Assembly (NCBI GenBank): GCA_014529385.2
Contig: CM043944.1
Coordinates: 54,791,768 to 54,855,767, forward strand
Length of the DNA: 64,000 nt
Source of the DNA: Adiantum capillus-veneris
Lineage: Eukaryota; Streptophyta; Polypodiopsida; Polypodiales; Pteridaceae
Direction: 5' to 3'
This document shows, in pieces, positions 23,624 to 34,006 of the stretch. The translations under genes and the position numbers were made by a program. Position 1 is the stretch's first letter. Each line of letters starts with the position of its first letter. The notes below the pieces were generated by a model. The model was given only the letters and a program-made list of their open reading frames with translations, was not told the DNA's origin and did not search any database.

Positions 23624-25798
23624 GTGTGTCTTTCTAGCGCTCTTTCAGTAATCATGGCAAGTGTAGCATTTCCAAAATTTAAAGGAAAGAAGGGGGAGGA
23701 TTTGGTAACAGACTTCCTAGATGACTTTGAAGTAGCATGTGTAGTGAGCAACAAAGATACGGATGAATCCTGGGTTAGAATCTTTAAGCATCTCATGAAG
23801 CTAGAAGCTAGATCATGGTACAATGCACTTCCACAAGCAACCAAGGATGACTGGGAACCCTTAAAAACCGCTTTTAAGAGGCGCTTTGGGGGAGGTACCA
23901 CTTCAGAAAAGTTGTGGGACAAGTTGAGAGACTTGAAGCAGGAGGGTCTTTTAGAATATGCCACCTATGAGTCCAAATTTGTGGATTTGTGGGAACGGTG
24001 GGTTGAGTCACTGGCTAGGGGGGAAGCTGCACCCGATTTCCTAAAAAAAGATCGGTTCACGCATGGCTTATGGCCGCTTCTCAAGGAGAAGGTGAAAGGT
24101 AGATTCCCGGCTACGTACGAGTTAGCCGTTGAGATTGCTCGCCTTAAAGACAAGAAGCTGCGACTGAAAGCCAAAGAAACCGAGTCAACAAAATTAGGAA
24201 CATCGCGTCGACCAACAACTACGACAACCACCATTCCACCACCACCACCGGCTCTTGGGGTAAGATATGACCAACAAGATATGTTGGCCCATATTACTGA
24301 CCAACTGCAAAGTTTTTCTGTCCACTTAATACAGCAAGGGAGGAGTCAAGAAAGATATCAAGACCCTGGAAGAGCACGACGACAAAACAGGGAGTATCAC
24401 TGCTACAACTACGGAGAAGATGGTCACGGTATGTACTACTGTCCCAAATCACAACAAAACTATAATAGAGAAGGTAGGAGGAACCAATTGTCACCCCCTA
24501 GAGAAAGAACACCCCCACCCCAAGCACCAGCCCCACCAACACAAATTCTACATCCGCCACAATCATCACTTACAATCATCTTACGCCCACCACCAATTGG
24601 TACCCGCACACCAAGTATCATTGGTCTTGCAGAAGAGGTCAAGATGAGTGTAATGGAAGAAGGATCAAGTAAGAATACTATTCAAAGAACTGAAGCAGTG
24701 GAACAAGAGGTTAAAGAATCAAAAGATGCTACCCAGGTGGGGGAGGTAAGCCAAGAAAATTGTGTTACAAATGTGAGTACATATTTAACCTTGAATGAAA
24801 TAGGCACCAAAGAGATCAATCGACAACATTGGACAGTAGGGGTAAGAATGTGTAAAGTGTTGATTAGGCCTCGTCAGAGTAAGAGGAATGCAAAGGGCAT
24901 GAAAGATACAAGAGAAGATGAAGACCAGCCTGCTAGCAAGGCTTTGCAGAAGGTGGGCAACATATCAAGCAAGGGGGAGGGCTTTGAAAAAGGAAGCCTG
25001 TGCACCGGCATGGACCCAGGACAGTGTAGCAAGCTAAAGGAATCTTGCATCAAGGCAATTTCACTAGAGGACCATAATGAAGAGGTAAGTATGACTGAAG
25101 GTTTGGAGTTGGATATTTCTCATGAGGCTTGGCAGCCGAGCAAGACTTTATTGTGTAGTGTTATAGACTTAGAGATGGGTAATGCCTCTAGTCTACTAAA
25201 GGGTGTTATAAACTTGGAGATGGGTAATGCCTCCAATTTATGTGAGGATGTTCATAGTAAGTTTGATGATCAATATGCTGCCAACCTTTTAAGGATGTTC
25301 CAAACTCCTCCACAACACAGCATTGTGTTTGCATGGGATGCATCAAACCTATGGCTATGGCTAGCCGCTATAACATATAGAGAGAAGATCATCATTGAGA
25401 TAAGAGCTAAGGAGCCATGGATAGACAAAAGCCTGATAGAATGCAAGAATGAAGACCTCCTTCGCAATTTGGTACAATTTTTAACAAATAGTGCATCCTC
25501 TCTTTGGAGAAAGGTAAGTGGATTACGCTTGTATTTAAGCCGCAAGGTAGGTGGCTTGCTATTAGCATCAGTAAAGGAAGCTGACATGTTTGAGCACACC
25601 CAAAAGAAGCATGATATGCTTGCAGTTTTTTCTAATGGCAGTAAGCAGGACTCTGAAGACAACTTGAGCTCACCACACCAACAAGGCGGCCATATATGGT
25701 GGATTCTTCGTACTCTTGGGAATCATAATTTTCAGTTCCGTCTTTGCAGGAGCCAAGATGCTCATTTCCCCTCTCGCTACTGGTGGTTACAAATTTGA
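23624..25798 (+). CDS. Element A Gag-like protein with long unknown extension
   Basis: One open frame of 724 codons; the natural start may be the internal Met at 23654 (M-A-S-V-A-F). Residues about 15-190 form a retrotransposon Gag core (W-V-R-I-F-K, A-R-S-W-Y-N-A-L-P, D-W-E-P-L-K-T-A-F-K-R-R-F-G). A proline stretch and a degenerate knuckle follow (C-YN-Y-GEDG-H-GMYY-C, second Cys replaced by Tyr). The last 400 or so residues match nothing I know. They include two near-repeats around N-L-E-M-G-N-A-S and W-x-W-L-A-A-I. No protease, RT or integrase motifs. Confidence 0.85.
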   Translation: MCLSSALSVIMASVAFPKFKGKKGEDLVTDFLDDFEVACVVSNKDTDESWVRIFKHLMKLEARSWYNALPQATKDDWEPLKTAFKRRFGGGTTSEKLWDKLRDLKQEGLLEYATYESKFVDLWERWVESLARGEAAPDFLKKDRFTHGLWPLLKEKVKGRFPATYELAVEIARLKDKKLRLKAKETESTKLGTSRRPTTTTTTIPPPPPALGVRYDQQDMLAHITDQLQSFSVHLIQQGRSQERYQDPGRARRQNREYHCYNYGEDGHGMYYCPKSQQNYNREGRRNQLSPPRERTPPPQAPAPPTQILHPPQSSLTIILRPPPIGTRTPSIIGLAEEVKMSVMEEGSSKNTIQRTEAVEQEVKESKDATQVGEVSQENCVTNVSTYLTLNEIGTKEINRQHWTVGVRMCKVLIRPRQSKRNAKGMKDTREDEDQPASKALQKVGNISSKGEGFEKGSLCTGMDPGQCSKLKESCIKAISLEDHNEEVSMTEGLELDISHEAWQPSKTLLCSVIDLEMGNASSLLKGVINLEMGNASNLCEDVHSKFDDQYAANLLRMFQTPPQHSIVFAWDASNLWLWLAAITYREKIIIEIRAKEPWIDKSLIECKNEDLLRNLVQFLTNSASSLWRKVSGLRLYLSRKVGGLLLASVKEADMFEHTQKKHDMLAVFSNGSKQDSEDNLSSPHQQGGHIWWILRTLGNHNFQFRLCRSQDAHFPSRYWWLQI

Positions 25799-26100
25799 TC
25801 CAATTTGGCATGCAAATTTTATTGTTCGGACACTGCAAACAATGGTCCTATTTTTCACTTGGGATCCAGGAGGACATTGACACAAAGTTCTGGAAGCCAT
25901 GGGCTTCCCCTTTAATCAACCGACACTATTCCAAGGAACAAGTTATCACTCCGACCTGTTACAGATTCATGAATATCCCAGAAATCTCACCAATGGCCAA
26001 ATGGAATGGCTAGTTCAGAAGGCAACTCGATATCGGATCTTACAGCTAAGCGGAAGAAGAAACAGAGCTAGAGACATGAATGCCTCTAGCCAAAAGGGGA
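25666..26100 (+). other. Second frame at the end of element A with a hydrophobic segment
   Basis: A frame shifted by one relative to gag is open from 25666 to the PPT apart from one TGA at 25878. It encodes a strongly hydrophobic run (G-G-F-F-V-L-L-G-I-I-I-F-S-S-V-F-A-G-A) then W-D-P-G-G-H and a basic tail. The run is long enough to span a membrane. Possible readings are an env-like tail reached by splicing or frameshift, or chance. A strong splice-donor-like GAG/GTAAGTAT (25085) and an acceptor-like TTTGCAG/G (25749) lie nearby. Confidence 0.35.
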
Positions 26101-26103
26101 GGG
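26092..26103 (+). other. Element A polypurine tract
   Basis: aaaaggggaggg, four bases before the 3' LTR. The family B tract near 12430 (minus gggggagggctat) has the same layout, another link between the two families. Confidence 0.85.
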
Positions 26104-26107
26104 CTAA

Positions 26108-27389
26108 TGATGGGGGATTTTCACAAGCCAAGCTCCCATACCCCTCTTCTCTCGTCCCCACCCCATGAAAACCCCCTCTTAGGGAGGGAGTGATAAAAGG
26201 CATTGGAAAAAAGTAAGAAAAAAATAAAGTATGATTATGTAAATATATAAGAAAGGTAAAATATGCCACCTCATGCCTGCGGGGCAGCCCATCCCCACCT
26301 TGCCTCCTTTTTCTTCACTGTTGCCCCGCCGTGTGTCCCTTTTCCTCTCCTCCACTCAAAAGGTCAACCCCCTCTCTCTTCCCCTTGTCCTTTCTCCTTT
26401 CTCTCTCCCCTCAAGCTACCCCACCTCTCACCAATAATGCATTCTAACTCACCAATAATGCACGCTAACTCACATGCAACTTACTTTATCTTCCAAAATA
26501 GTATACCCCACCCCCCCTTTCTCTCTCCTATCATACCCCCCTCTCTCTCTAAAGGGCGCCATGTCTCTTGTCTTGTAGCTAAATAACCTCCCCCACACTC
26601 ACACACACTCAGTTTCATTGAAAAAGGTGCCCACAGACCCATCCCCACCCGGTGGTTACCTGATTTTTCTTGTGTTCACACACATCTGCACACAGATTCA
26701 CCTCTGAACACACTCCCCTCTCTCCCCTCTTGTAATTACTTTAGTCTCCATGTCACCTCTCACTTTTTTTCATCAACCCATCTCTCTCTCTCATGAGACT
26801 GTTGTTCTGGCACATATACACACAGCCAGACAAGTGGGGCCAACAGTCACATGGCCTATGTAGATAATGATTTCTTCATTTCTAAATTCTATAATTTCTC
26901 CCCCCTCCTCCCCTATATAAAGAGGGGTCACCATCACACTAAAGACACACACAACATCACCAAAGAACACACTATGCATTGTGTGTGCCTAGTGCACACA
27001 CACACACCCACACCATCACCATCACCGCAATCACCATGCTTGTCTTGAGCATGACCTCTACACCCTTGGCTATGGAAGATCAAGGGTAACTAAATGAAAG
27101 ATGATGGCCATAATCCTCGTGCGAGTCTTTGCTATGAACTCCCACCTATCCGCCATGTGCTCTACCACTCTCTCCCTTCTCATTCCCCTACCCTATGCTC
27201 CCCATTTCATCGCCTAATTCTCTAAATAAAGCTTGAGGTTTTGTGAGTATGTTTTCTTGCAATGTTTTGCCCATGTGAGGTGTGCGGAATCGCCACCTAG
27301 TCTTGTGTTTTGGAGTGATCTTGTGTATGTGTGAAGGGTGTGCGGATTCGCCATCCTTTTGTGATGCCTAAGTACTAAGCCGCTATACC

Positions 27390-27427
<38 letters not shown>

Positions 27428-27637
27428 TGATCTCATTCCCTTTCCTTTTCATCATTACTCCCAAGCATCCATCTCTCTTGGATGAAAAATTTGTTATGGT
27501 GGTGTGTTGTTTGCATCCTAGCCGCTGAAGCTAGGTGGTGCCCCCTGTTTGCTTTACCATGACAGGCTCGAGGCGCGCCATTCGGTCCCCGGTGTTTTAG
27601 AGGCCGTCGGGGTTCGGGGTTCGCTTTGCTCCTGTCA
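26108..27637 (+). repeat. Element A 3' LTR
   Basis: Almost the same sequence as 21240-22795. Differences are a shorter CT tract (27399-27424) and a few substitutions. TATATAAA at 26914-26921. Followed by TSD gcgg. Confidence 0.93.
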
Positions 27638-27641
27638 GCGG

Positions 27642-28917
27642 CCTCTTGCAGGGCTCTAGAAGTTAGGGTTTTTCCCGTTGGTTTTTTTCCGCCTTTGTGA
27701 ATTCAAGAGTGGTCTCCTATGCTAGGGTAAAGCCCCTAAGAAGCCTTATTGCTATTGGGTTAGCCGTTAGGTGGCTACCTGTACCTGTAGGTCTCTACTG
27801 CTCGTTCCCTGTGTGAACCCTACACTAGTTTTCACGATAAAACATCAAACATACGCAAAAAGCTCAAGGTGTTGAGCCTACCTCTCATATCTGGAGCATG
27901 TCGGGTGGTCGTACACGTCGTAGAAGCAGCTGGAAGTCCGGTTCATTCTAGGTGGCAAGAGCTCTCTCTCAAGAAAGAATTAGTAGAAATGAGCTCTAAG
28001 TGAAGTGAAAAAATCTTATAATGGGGGTACTCGGACCACTTTCTATGAAATTTGAATTGTCCTCCTAACTTCTTGCGAGATGCGGTTTAGGCTCAAAAAG
28101 TTCTTGATTTGGACTCCATTTGCCCAGTTTCCGATAAATTTGACGTTTCGTTCAAAATCTTGCCAAAACACGCCTCCCGCTCCATTCTCATAATTGCACC
28201 CCCATTGTACCATAGGTTGTCCTATAGTCACTCATTATCCCCATATTTTTTTGTTTTTCATTACGACTGTATTTCACCTGCTTCTTGTATTTTTGAAGTT
28301 TTTCTGCAGATAATTAGTAAAATTAAAAAGAAAATAGCAAAATAAACCCAGAAAATCCCCAAAAATCACAATAACTCAAAAACATCATTGCAAAACACTA
28401 TGTACACTCTCATGCAATTTTTATGGCCAGATTTCTCCGTTTTTACCAATATTTTGTCCAAAAAATGGCTATTTTTACATATATACACACACCTAGAGGC
28501 GTAATTTGGCGTTTGGTCCCATATACTTGTAGATTCGTGCTGTATAAGGGCATATGTACTTGGATTAGTCCAAAAAAATTCGCATTCAAACAAAAACCCT
28601 TCAAAATAGTCGAAAAACATGCCCTTTTTTTCTCTTTTCACCTTCATTGGGTCCGCATTGAGAATGCCTCCCTCCCTCCTAGTCGGAGTCCTCCCGGACG
28701 ACAAGGTATCGCCTCGGGGTATGTGCAGTGCATGGGTTAAAAATTGTGCTAATGCGTGGCCTTGTACTGTGGCCCTATCTGATGCATACTCAGTCAATGC
28801 ATGGAAAAATCAATGCTGTGCGAGAGGAGGGAATAAGCAAGATGCTTATTGGCATTCGACGTCGAGGTTTCCTATTTGTTGTTGATTTGGTTGGCGGATT
28901 TTCTTTGCAAGTAAAAT
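27642..28917 (-). other. Element E region between A and the tryptophan ORF
   Basis: Interior of E resumed after A. A 143-codon minus frame (28797-28366) exists but has an erratic composition and no motif, and a plus frame overlaps it. I see no supported gene here. Confidence 0.35.
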
Positions 28918-29520
28918 TTATAACTCTACAGCTCTTTGTTTGATCGTCTTCTCTGCAAAAGTTGCTTGGGTTACCGCTACTGTCGATATGGCCGTGGTTG
29001 TTTCCGTGGATGGAAGTGTCATTTTCGTTGTAGCTATAATCTTGTTCTCTATTAATTTCCCTTTGGAGTTTTGTTGTGGAGGCTTTTTTGGGTTTATTGC
29101 CTCGTCCTTGGTAGTCATTGTTGTTTTGCTGCTTGGCACCCAAATAGATCGATTTGCCGGTTTCATATGTAGTGAGTGTCTGGATGCTGGTGTTGCTTGT
29201 ACTAAAGGGAGTTCTTGTTGCTTTGGTTTGGGGATCCAAATGCGTTTCACATTTAAGTGGTTACTGACCATTCTCTTTAGGATCCATATGTTTTTTATTC
29301 CCTTGGTGGTTGGTTTAAATGTGCCCATATGTTGTCTTCTGTTGTTGTATTGTGGTTTGTATGCCAGGTCGCCTCTATCCTTCCATAACCATACTTGTTT
29401 TTCGCGTTTTGCTAACCTTGATCTATTCACTATGGTCTGTGTTATCTTATTTTTGTAGTGAACATGGTTGACAGTTCCCTCGTCGTTCTCCATGGGTATC
29501 TTGTTGTGCTTTATTGGCAC
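28918..29520 (-). pseudogene. Element E tryptophan-motif ORF
   Basis: A 200-codon basic frame in the same phase as the integrase and second protease upstream. It shows at least four spaced copies of a K/R-x-I/V-W-I/V/L motif: K-Q-V-W-L-W-K-D, K-N-I-W-I-L-K, K-R-I-W-I-P-K-P-K, R-S-I-W-V-P-S-S-K. A fifth (G-W-V-P-I-K) lies just before the open segment. The second half is rich in K, T and N. The repeats suggest nucleic-acid or Gag-like binding, but that is inference. Confidence 0.5.
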
Positions 29521-29589
29521 CCATCCTTTTTGTTCTTTATCTAGTGATGGTGGTGCTATTATCTAGTTCTTCCGGGTTGGCTGAGCAAA

Positions 29590-30030
29590 GGCTACCACCT
29601 ATTGTTCTCGTACATGTTGAATTTTGATTGTACCCGAATTCCAATCTATCTGCACATTATACTCTTTCTGTCAAGGTTGTCCCAACAACATGGGATGTAG
29701 TGTGCCCGCATACTCAACCACATAAAACTTGTGGGGGTAAACATATTGATGTATTTGTACATGCAATATTGTACAGCCCTATGTTCCTAGCGAATGTGAT
29801 GTACTACTTTCCAGCACTTGTTGAGTAGGATGTAGTTGATATGCGAGCTTGAGCTGTTTATATAATTTGTAAGAGATCAGATTTGCTTGAGCTCCGGAAT
29901 CAAGCAATGCCGTCGATTCAACTTGATTGCTACCCACTTTGACTACAATTATTGGTTCCCCTATGTCTTCACCAAAGTTCGTTAATCGAATAGCATTTAT
30001 TCGCAACGGTGATCCACTTTGTTGTTGTTG
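29590..30030 (-). pseudogene. Second retropepsin domain behind integrase in element E
   Basis: In frame with integrase and only separated by a TGA, the translation shows I-V-V-K-V-G, S-T-A-L-L-D-S-G-A-Q-A-N-L-I-S and, later, M-L-L-G-Q-P then Y-N-V-Q-I-D-W. These are the two hallmarks of a retropepsin: the D-S-G-A catalytic loop and the hydrophobic-G-x-P block. Stops at 29779 (TAG) and inside the L-G-Q-P block (TGA for an expected Trp) make it inactive. E has another retropepsin at the usual place (34007-34641), so this is a duplicate or differently derived domain. Confidence 0.7.
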
Positions 30031-31260
30031 TCATAGAAGCCTTCTTTTTGCAATGCGTTCTTTTGTTTCTGCTTGTGCTTCTTCTCGTACCCTCTTTTTC
30101 TCCTTCATCCGTTGTTTTTCTTGATGGATTTGTTGAAGCATATCCTTTGTTAGTGGTAAATGGAACTTTTTTAACCGACACCCACTAATCCAATTTGGCA
30201 TTTCTTCTCCTGCCAATGTAGCAAGTTTGACAGATCCACTTTGTGATAAATCACTGATCACAAAGAGTCCCATCCCTCGCTTTTTAAGTTTCTTGGCATG
30301 TTGCTTCAAAGTATAAACAAGTACACAATCACGTGTTTTGAACTCTTTCGTATGCACATGCTTGTCAAAAAACTCTTTTTGTATTTTCTTTTTAGCATAG
30401 ATTGAAGCTACAGCTCTCAGTCGAAATTCATCTAGGTTTTCAAGATCATCTATTCTTGAAGAGAGCTCATGGCCTGTCCATTCTAAGCGTTTCACTACTC
30501 GAAGAGTTGGAACTAAAAACTCTATGGGTAATATAGCGTTTAGACCAAACACCATGTTGTATGGTGTTGTTTCAATTGATGTTTTGTAAGGTACCCTGTA
30601 TGCCCATAGTGTGTAGTGTAATTGTTGATCCCCGTCTGTCCTTGACTCTGATACAATTTTAGTCAAAACAATGCATAGGGTTTTATTTGTGGCCTTAGCT
30701 TGTCCATTTTCCTGTGGATAATATGGAGCAGATAATCTATACATATGACCATGAATTCTTCTAGCAGATATTCAATGACTTCATTAAGAAAATGTGTTCC
30801 TCGATCACTGACAATTTCTATTGGTAATCCGTATCGTACAAAGACATTCTCATACAAAAATTGTGCAGTGGTTCTTGCGTTTGCTTTTTGTGTTGCTTTG
30901 GCTTCAGCCCATTTTGTGAGATAGTCCATAGCCACAATGATATATTGGGTATGGGTGCGATATGTAGGGGGTGAAATAGGCCCCACAAAATCAATTCCCC
31001 ATTTTGAAAATGCCCGTGCTCCCATCATTGGCCGTAGAGGAATCTCATCTCTCTTTATCGGCACCTTAGTGCGCTGACATGCATGACAACGCTTTACAAA
31101 CTCCTCAGCATCCATGTGCAATGTAGGCCACCATATTCCTGCGTTTAAGATAATTTTTGTCGTCTTATCGCCTGAAAAATGGCCTCCACTTATTCCTCCA
31201 TGTGGGTGTTCTAGAATCAGCAGGTATTCACTAACACTTGCACAGATTCTAAGTTGATTG
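30031..31260 (-). pseudogene. Element E integrase
   Basis: Two frames joined by a frameshift near 30740. Domain order: an HHCC zinc region (H-P-H-G-G, then C-H-A-C-Q-R), catalytic core with Asp in G-I-D-F-V-G-P, Asp in I-V-S-D-R-G-T-H-F and Glu in Y-Y-P-Q-E-N-G-Q-A, then the C-terminal domain ending with a K/E-rich tail. All three DDE residues are present. Sequence style (A-M-D-Y-L-T-K-W-A-E-A) is that of Tat/Athila gypsy integrases. The frame leads into a second retropepsin after one TGA. Confidence 0.9.
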
Positions 31261-31688
31261 TTCCTTCCTCTCTTGTAGATTGATTTCCAATTAAATAAAA
31301 GTCTTGAGCCTCCAACTCTATAGCCCTTTTTCGCGCTTTTGTTATGTTTTCAGGAAATGTCCTTGTTGTTAAGAAATCAATGATATATTGACTCCATGCA
31401 GGTGCAATGGTTACCTAAAACAATGTCGCGTGATCCACCGGTCATTTGGCACTACATATAGTACATTGTTAACATAAGCATGTGTGTCAGCATAAAAAGT
31501 TGGTGAATAAACTCCTAAGTGTTTCAATCTTTGGTGTGTTTTCATTGTTGAACAATGAAATGCACAATCTTGGATATGTGCTTCTTCAAGATAACACTCG
31601 AATTCCTCTGGATAATACATAATCGTAGAATTTGGTCCGAGCCTAGATGGTACAGTCGTCTTGCAATCAACTAAAAGTTTTTTGTCTG
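31261..31688 (-). pseudogene. Element E RNase H-integrase linker
   Basis: Decayed sequence between RNase H and the integrase zinc region, with stops in all minus frames. No motif was recognised, but it must be linker by position. Confidence 0.45.
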
Positions 31689-32431
31689 TCAAAACATTTG
31701 TTGTTTGGTTCTACCTTCCTTGTTATCGAATCTAGATCCAAAGGAAAGAATGCTAACAATTTCCTGAGACCATTTGGGTATCATTTCAATATTGAAAAGA
31801 TAAGCATCAAGTATGTCATCATCTATTCCTTCAGGAGCTTCCCCGTTTTGTAGCCTTGAAAGATGATCTACTCGTAGATGAGTTTTACCCTTTTTTACTA
31901 CCACTGTGAAGTCAAACTCTAGCAATATAATAAACCAGCGTACAATTCTCCCAGTATTGCATGGTTTATTTACTAGATACAAAAGAGCTTGATCATCAGT
32001 GAAGAACACAAATTTGTTTGCAAGCAAGTAATGCTGAAATTTCTTTACAACGTAATCCCTCTCTTTCAGTGGTGTTGTAGTTCTTTTCTACACTATTTAG
32101 TTGTCGGCTCGCATAACAAACTGGGAAATCCATTGTTCGATCTCCAGGTTGAGCTAGAATACTCCCAATTGTGTATGCAGATGCATCAATGTGAACATGG
32201 AATATCTTTTCCCAATCTGGTGCTTTAAGTACAGGTGCTGATACAAGGTTTTCTTGAAGCTTTTGGAATGAAGTTTCACACTCCTCAGTCCAATCAAAAC
32301 TGACTAATAAGCGATATAGTGGTTCTGCAATGACCACATACATATATATGAATCTTCGATAGTATCCACAGTGTCCCATGAAAGATTGTACATGTTTGGC
32401 ATTAGTAGGCTTGGACAAGTCTGCTATGACT
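31689..32431 (-). pseudogene. Element E RT connection and RNase H
   Basis: Frame 32418-31996 has the gypsy connection (F-M-G-H-C-G-Y-Y-R-R-F-I) and the RNase H start (F-H-V-H-I-D-A-S, C-Y-A-S-R-Q-L). After a frameshift near 32010, frame 32027-31689 continues with F-F-T-D-D-Q-A-L, V-D-H-L-S-R-L and N-G-E-A-P-E-G-I-D-D. The V-D-H-L-S-R-L plus E-A-P-E-G signature is typical of Tat/Athila elements. Confidence 0.88.
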
Positions 32432-33373
32432 CTAATTTTGTCTAGCCCAGTGTTTATGCCATTTCTTGAGACAATATGTCCTAAGATGCCCTTGCCTTAC
32501 CATAAAAATGCACTTTTCCGGGTTGAGACAGATTCGATATGTTCTACACTTCTCAAATACCTTTTGTAATTGGTCAATATGTTCTTCTCGTATAAGAGAG
32601 TGGACACAGAGATCATCCATATATATTTCTAAGAATATTCTCAATTATTCTTTGAACGCATGAGTCGTTAACCTTTGGAAGGTAGCTGGGGCATTGGTTA
32701 GTCCAAAAGGCATAACTCTATACGCATATATTTTCCACTCCGTGGCAAATGCTATTTTGTGTTGATCCTCTATTGCAATTTCTAATTGGTTATACCCCAA
32801 AAACCCATCTAAAAAGGAATAAGCCCGTTTTCTAGCCACCCTCTCAAGCACATGTTCTGTGATCGACAAGGGATAATTATCCCTTATTGTGGGTGTGTTC
32901 ACTTTTTTGAGGTTCACACACACACGCAACTTTTCGTTCTTTTTGGGGACAACCATAATGGGTGACAGCCAATCTGTATGCTCCATTTCATAGATGAATT
33001 CAGCATCCATTAGCTTGTCAATCTCTTCTTTGACTCGTTTAGTGAATGTGTCATTATATGTGTAAGGACGCTGTTTGCTAGGTTTGACATCTGATTTCAA
33101 AGGAATTGTATGTTGGCATATCGATGGATTAACTCCTTTGAGGTCTTTGTAGGACCATGCAAACACATGTTTATACTTCTTGAGAAGTTGTGTTAGCCTT
33201 TCTTCTTCAGGCTCTAAATCAGTTGCTATATAGGCAGAGGCTGAGGCTCTTCGCTTGGTGCAGCGAGGTCTATCCGTTTTGCATTTTCTGGCCCATCGTA
33301 AGATTCTTGGTTTATCCTTTCCCTTACTGGTGGTGTCATTATGATTTTTCTGTCTTGGATGGTGAATTTTCAA
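32432..33373 (-). pseudogene. Element E reverse transcriptase
   Basis: RT blocks in order: W-L-S-P-I-M-V-V-P-K-K, L-R-V-C-V-N-L-K-K-V-N, Y-S-F-L-D-G-F-L-G-Y-N-Q (catalytic Asp), [14 protein letters not shown], then across an in-frame TAA at 32645 the Y-M-D-D active site. Upstream, W-S-Y-K-D-L-K-G-V and H-T-I-P-L are the usual gypsy RT lead-in. Catalytic residues survive, but stops and frameshifts kill the copy. Confidence 0.92.
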
Positions 33374-34006
33374 TAGTGAGATAGTACATTCATGTTTCCT
33401 TTTTTTGAATCCTCCTTACCGTCACTTTCTCCCTTAGTAGTCCATACCTCTCGTAACGACCGTTTTAGTTCCTGGTATTTCTTTTTACGCTCCATTTTGG
33501 TCCACTCTGGATCTTTTGTCTTTTCCTGTTTTGATTGTTGAGATTTTTTTTATTTTGTTTCTGTTTTAGTCTTCCGTGCTTGTTTTATTTCCTCATGTGT
33601 CCTTTCTCTTCGAACTCTTGAGAATCTTCCTGATATTTGGTCTTTTACACAATCCTCTGCCTTGACAAGCATTAGAGAGTGAGTTTTATCTTTTATCTTG
33701 GGCATCAGGTTCTCTCTAATTTTGTTCTCTACTCTTTTTTTCCTATAGCGTTCCCGGTGTCTAGGGTGTTGATTTGCAAAATCATATAATCTGATATCTG
33801 CAGTTGTTTCCCTACTCTCGCTTGAGGTGTCTGAACACTCGTTATCTGCATCGTTACTTAATTCTATATGCTCAGAGGAGTCATAAAACTCTTCTTGTTT
33901 TGGTGAGTCTACATTCTCATCTCCTGCTGGTATAAGGCTTACCATGTAATAGGTAGCACATCATAGCCATCCTTATCGCAAAGTTTCGCAAAGTTTTGTC
34001 GTTGGG
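33374..34006 (-). pseudogene. Element E protease-RT spacer
   Basis: A 131-codon frame (33945-33550) is acidic and Ser-rich at the start and very basic at the end (R-H-R-E-R-Y-R-K-K-R). No known domain. By position it is a spacer in the Gag-Pol polyprotein. Confidence 0.5.

Larger units (their letters stand above)
21240..27637 (+). mobile_element. Element A: young gag-only LTR retrotransposon
   Basis: Complete plus-strand element of 6.4 kb: LTRs 21240-22795 and 26108-27637, PBS 22798-22815, PPT 26092-26103, and 4-bp target duplication gcgg (21236-21239, 27638-27641). The LTRs are nearly identical apart from CT-tract length, so the insertion is recent. It encodes a small leader ORF and a 724-codon Gag-like ORF but no RT or integrase, so it must use enzymes from another element. 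Family B is the likely helper because primer site, Gag and TSD length agree. Confidence 0.93.

Noticed and set aside
28366-28797. 143-codon minus-strand ORF in E
   Set aside because: No motif, and an overlapping plus frame of similar length exists. Composition is not convincing.
28940-29458. 172-codon plus-strand ORF with hydrophobic residues
   Set aside because: It is the complement of the basic tryptophan-motif frame. Its hydrophobicity follows from the lysine-rich opposite strand.
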